Shown here: positions 59,736 to 64,000 of the stretch, one piece after another | Layout of the letters: every line of letters starts with the position of its first letter | How positions within the stretch are numbered: position 1 is the stretch's first letter | Assembly (NCBI RefSeq): GCF_033439725.1 | Contig: NW_026944387.1 | Location: 1 to 64,000, forward strand | Direction of reading: 5' to 3' | Length of the DNA stretch: 64,000 nucleotides | Source of the DNA: Neurospora tetraspora | Taxonomy: Eukaryota; Ascomycota; Sordariomycetes; Sordariales; Sordariaceae | Position numbers and translations under genes: made by a program | The notes under the pieces: model-generated | The model's database searches: none | What the model was told of the DNA's origin: nothing | What the model saw: the letters and a program-made list of their open reading frames with translations, nothing else

Positions 59736-61232
59736 TCACTCCTTTGGCCTAGCAGTCGGCCTAACTCTCCTCACCGTCGCAAGCGTAGTCGCTACAACCG
59801 TCTTCGTCCCTTCTTCCCTTCCAATCCCAGGAAGAGCCTCAGGCCCGCGGTGTGCTGCCGCCTCCGAGGCCCATTCCGATAGCGTCCCATTCCCACCATC
59901 CACTCCATCCATCCCCGCCCGCCTCCTCGACCCGCCCGCCGCATACGCCTTGAACAAATTCAACACCGTCCAATATGCCGGCTTCTTCACATAATTATTA
60001 TCCCACATGCACGCCTCCCCCTCCGTCGGAATCTCGCTCGGCACCCACGAATACTTGTCCGTGAAATCCCACACCGTCACCCCCACGCATTTCCTCCCGC
60101 CTCCATACCCCTTATTAACCTCCAAACAAGCGCCCACCACCTCTCCATAGTCTCGCGCCTGCGCGTCCCACATCGCCCTCGTGCTCGGCAATTTCAGCGG
60201 GCTGTGTCGGATATCCAGCTCCGTGATCGCCACCTCATCCACCGCCTCCAGGAACTGCTGCATGGTGCTGACGATCTCGGCGCGGGAAGGGACGAGGCCG
60301 ACTTTGAGGTGGGATTGGAAGCCGACGCCGTGGATGGTGCCGCCTTGGGCCTTGACGGTGCGGAGCATGGCGAGGGTTATGGAGATTTTGGGGCCGGGAG
60401 AGAGGGAGGGGGATTCGAGCGCGTAATCGTTGTAGTAGAGCTTGGCGCTGGGGTCGGCTTTGGCCGCGGTGTTGAAGGAGAAAGTGATGAAGTCCAGGCC
60501 CATTGCTTTGTACACTCGGGGGGTGTTAGCTTTAGGGAAAAGGTGAAGTGGTGAGGGAAAAGGAGGAAGACATACTTGGACTTTGCCTGAACACTCCGTT
60601 GTCGTCGATGGCTTCATTCACCACATCCCAAGCATAGCACCGCCCCTTGAAGTGCCACGCCAGATTCTGGATGTGTGCGGTGAGGATCTTTTCCATGTCG
60701 GCGCGAGAATACGTCGTCTCAACTGTGAGGTGCTTTCTGTCAGCCCTTGATCATTCAATCATTTCCCATCCTTCTTCCTCTCTCACCAGACCTCACCACA
60801 ATTCTCAGTCAGAGTCATTGGAAGAAACCTACCCCAAGAAGGCAACCCCTTATACCAAACCATGGTATGACACCTCAGTGTCTTTGTCCCTCCCACTCCA
60901 GCTTTTGCCGTATTTGCTACAGCATCGGCTTCCGTCCAAGTGAATACCCCTTGGACCTCCTCAATATTCTTCCATTTCTGCGCATTGATGGGGGTCAGCG
61001 AACCAAACTCGCCAGACCCCTGAAGCACAGACATGTACTGCTCGTTGGAGAGACGAGGGTTGTCGACGGCTGTGCCGAAGTAGGAGAGGCCGGCGAGTTT
61101 GGCGTACTTGTCGAGCTGTGCGGAAGCCAGGGGAAGGGAGGCGAGTGTTAGAAGGAGGAGAGGGAATGGGAGGGAGAGAAGGAGGGAGAGAAAGGGTTGG
61201 ATAACGGGAAGGATGGTGGATGGGAGCTTCAT
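59736..61232 (-). CDS. Secreted GH10 endo-beta-1,4-xylanase
   Basis: Three exons on the minus strand, 61232-60833, 60722-60576 and 60514-59736, join to 441 residues. A long signal peptide ends near residue 39 (LASLPLASAQ). The (beta/alpha)8 barrel carries the family order: NAQKWKN, CHTMVWYKGLPSWV (formed across intron 1), the acid/base E170 in WDVVNEA, YYNDYALE, GVGFQSHL, the nucleophile E281 in AITELDIR, and the final WDFTDKYSWVP with the product-site Trp. The enzyme cuts xylan backbones with retention of configuration. There is no CBM1; instead about 70 residues of Gly/Arg/Ala-rich tail follow the barrel. Intron 2's acceptor follows a GCTAAC branch site. Confidence 0.94.
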
Positions 61233-63562
61233 CTTGATTTGTTGGAGTGGTTAGATGGTAGTGTGTAGGGAGGCGGAAGATTTGTGGTGCAAGGTCAGAG
61301 AAGGACGCGACAACCTTATAGGTGTCGGCGAAGAACTCAAGGTTCCAAAGTTTAATCTGTCGCCGGTTGGCGTGGTGAATGGGTTTACTATGGGATTTAT
61401 CTCGGTTTGCAGTCGTAACCTGTGACCACTCGGCGAGTGAAGGTTCTGGCGACCCAGCGGGGTCTAAAAGGTTTGAAAGGTCTGGAAGGCGTTCGAGCGA
61501 GCCGCCTCTTACGTCGGGGTCCAGAATTTACAACGAGCGAGGTTTAGCACTCATCTTATACTCCCACCTTCTTCTCCTTCCTTCCCAAGGCTTGATCAGG
61601 AACAGGCGACGATCGAGAGAACTTGGAAGCGAGTGCTACCTTATCAGAAAGTCCAGTGACCATAAGCGGCCACCAATACCCTCTGTTTCCGCTCCTCAGT
61701 CGAAGTCACACCACTCATCAGAACATATTTCCTAACTGAGCCTTCCCCTCCCCAGTTTTAAGTCCGATGGGTTCAAAGTTTGGAAGAACTGGCCGGGAAG
61801 AACCGAGCAGAAGAGTGAGGGAGAGGGGTTAGAAAGGAGTAAAGGAGAGGGGCAGCTCGGAGCCAGTCTCGGAAGAAGCTCGGAACAAAAGCTGACGGCG
61901 ACACAAAAACCTCCTGTTCCCGTGATGATGGTGTTCGGAGTAGTGATGCTGGTGGTGTGGTAGTGAGCGGATGGCTGACGCCACGATTTCTGTTCAGGAA
62001 CTTGGTTGATTCGTCCTCGGTTCTTGAAGTCCAGCTCAGAAGTGTTTAGAATCTCCTATGCGTGCTTCTGCCACTAGTCAAGGAAAAGTCATATGAGATA
62101 TCGGAGCTCGTGAGTCTGGATCTAATCGAAGCAAGTAGGCGGCGCAAGAGCGTAGTGCCGGTGATGAACTCCCGAGACGGAGAAGTTGACCGCGTTTGCA
62201 GACAGTCCATGACGCACTTGAAGGCATTTTAGCTCCTGTGTGTCATTCCACAACGCGTCCCAAGATCTTGGGACCGAGAGAGACACAGGTGACTGGATGG
62301 AATGTGCGAATAGAGCCTCAGTCATACTAGGAACACTGGACTACTGCGGTGTCATTCCATGTCTCCCAGACTGTCCCCAGACGTTGGGCTCCAAGCTTCA
62401 TGATTCATCATCCTAAGACTTGCCCAGATATTGACCTGTCACTTCCCCAGAGTTTCCCCAGACTTTAATTCTCCGAGATTCCAACGGTCTGGGCCACGTT
62501 TTCACCAGATATAGAACGAATCACACCATGTAGCCAGCCCAAGAGCAAGTAGAACTGTCAGAAATAAGGTGCAGGACCAAAGTTTACGGTGGTCATCACG
62601 CATCACGAGTAGATGCTGTGTCTCCATGATATAGTATTGTATATAGCAGTCTGGTTGACAAGTCATCGCTGCCGTCATTGACAGACGCACTCGACGTTGG
62701 TTGATGACCGAGACAGGAAGGTTCAATAATAAGGCCAAGGAAAGGAGTCTTGAGACTTAGAAACTGACGGCAGGATCTTGCATTTTGTCTTGTAAGAAAT
62801 CTGACAATGCCACTATGAAGTGCCGATGCCAATGCCCGTCGCCATCTTGTGACGAGCTAAAAACCTGCAATGTAGTCGTGACAACTTGGCTGTGTTACCT
62901 TTCTTGTCTATCTTATTCCAATCGAGGACCTTTCTTACTCCAGTCGACTTTCAAATTGGGTTGTGCTACTCATCCGAATCTTGGGCACCCAGGCCATGTG
63001 AGCGTTTCCCCTCCTTAAATCCATCTTCGTTCCTACAGCATTCAATGATCAGTTAGCTTTGTGACACCAAGCCCTCAACCTTCTCAAGCTTTCAGACTTA
63101 CAGCTAGTCCTCGTGGCCTTTCGGAGAGCATACGTAATTTGACTCCCTTTGCTGGCTGGAAGCTTGGTGCTGTCCCGAATAGAGGGAGTGAACATGATAC
63201 CCAGATCCCGCCTTTAAAACAACTCAACAACCGGACTACCACATTCGTCAGCAGTGGCGCACCTCCCTCTTGCCATTTCAGTCCTTTGACTTCAATAAAT
63301 GTCCGACTGGCTGGCCCGCCTTTTCCTTTTATTTTTCGTCTATTCCTCATCAAAAGAAGATGGTGTGAATGATAGGTAACCCTCAGACTCAACCCCAAAG
63401 GTTGGAAGACTTTCACTGACGTCTCTGAAGTGACAGAACGGCATAGGCAATACTCGTCTGTGCTGTATTAACAAGTTTCATAATGGGTATAAGTACTACA
63501 AGATCCTCGCTCTTTCCAACCAACTCGCTCGCTCATATCATCCAACCTTATAATCCTACAGC
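61233..63562. other. Gene-free 2.3 kb intergenic region
   Basis: Lies upstream of the xylanase gene, so its left part is that promoter; its right part is the 3' flank of the amino-acid permease. Open frames are short and unsupported. A cluster of five CCCAGA hexamers occurs at about 62365-62461. No RNA gene recognised. Confidence 0.5.
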
Positions 63563-64000
63563 TTACACCAACCAATCCCAAATCTTCTCAATTATGGTAA
63601 CAGGAGGCTTATACTCTCTCTGCCAATGCTCATCCTCCGCATCAAGCGCTGCCTTTCCAGTCGTGAGATCGGCCTCCACCGGCTTTATGACTTTCGGTCG
63701 CTTGATAATCTTCCAGCCACCGTAGAGGAGGAAGAAGAGGGGGATGCCAATGTAGGCAGCGATGAAGCCTGTTTAAACTTGTTGTTAGCACTTCTATTGA
63801 GTAAAGCGAGGACACACCCGGAAGGCCTTGAAAAAGTGGCCGCCGGAGGCGAAACGGAAACAGGGACGAAGTGGGAGGAGCCTTACCAGAAACATCCCAG
63901 TTGCCCTTGATGAAGACAGCAAACCCGTTGAAGATGATGATGATAACAAAGTAGATAAGCGCGAACCAAGCCGTGTAAGGTTGGAACCTGCTCTTGAAGA
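63563..64000 (-). CDS. Amino-acid permease, C-terminal part (cut by window edge)
   Basis: Plasma-membrane amino-acid:H+ symporter of the fungal APC/YAT family. Two exons are visible: 64000-63887 (continuing beyond the window) and 63768-63563, separated by a 118-nt intron. The joined stretch reads YTAWFALIYFVIIIIFNGF, a short WDVSGF turn, then AAYIGIPLFFLLYGGWKI, the last two helices of the family, followed by a cytosolic tail ending in IWDWLV and a stop. The rest of the protein lies outside the window. Confidence 0.88.

Noticed and set aside
1-64000. CRISPR array or prokaryotic operon
   Set aside because: No spaced direct repeats of the right kind; genes have spliceosomal introns and fungal families throughout.

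Overview
The window looks like genomic DNA of a filamentous ascomycete, most likely a Neurospora-like member of the Sordariales. Genes are GC-balanced, with short introns (about 50-280 nt) carrying GTAAGT/GTATGT-type donors and CTAAC branch sites. The family mix is fungal: a Zn2Cys6 regulator, MFS sugar and anion carriers, MARVEL proteins, GH10 and GH16 with a CBM1, a LaeA-like methyltransferase and a Hce2-like secreted protein. A 19.5 kb block is AT-converted and its retroelement frames are riddled with TAA/TAG, the mark of repeat-induced point mutation (RIP). No species can be proven from the sequence alone.

Layout. 1-2004: 3' part of a Dal5-type MFS transporter. 5073-7679: Zn2Cys6 transcription factor (4 exons) after a 3 kb gene-free leader. 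8056-9864 (-): Nudix plus IF-2B fusion protein. 10496-11367: single-pass membrane protein with a PAN/apple-like Cys domain. 14530-16644: MFS sugar transporter. 17107-17808 (-): Hce2/Ecp2-like secreted protein. 18553-19562 (-) and 21287-22027 (+): two divergent MARVEL-like membrane proteins. 22938-23492: small inverted-repeat element with a 9-bp target duplication. 26006-27903: F-box-like protein. 28926-30464: GH16 enzyme whose CBM1 lies in a separate last exon. 30841-32040 (-): metallo-beta-lactamase-fold hydrolase. 33436-33507: tRNA-Arg(ACG). 33627-34862 (-): SAM methyltransferase. 36240-37844: DEDDh exonuclease-like protein.

37999-57543 is a nest of RIP-degraded retroelements. The outer Ty1/Copia element (minus strand) has 182-bp LTRs and an ACTTT target duplication. 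It contains a Ty3/Gypsy chromovirus composite with three 262-bp LTRs, flanked by GTTAT, and a 412-bp inverted-repeat element. After it come 57661-59499, a WW/FF splicing-factor-like protein whose ATG is about 120 bp from the retroelement; 59736-61232 (-), a GH10 xylanase (3 exons); and 63563-64000 (-), the 3' end of an amino-acid permease.

Several genes fit a plant-biomass lifestyle (GH10, GH16-CBM1, sugar and anion transporters, a Zn2Cys6 regulator), but nothing in the sequence shows that they form one regulated cluster. The most notable structures are the nested transposons with intact target duplications, the LTR-recombined Gypsy composite, and the two compact inverted-repeat elements.
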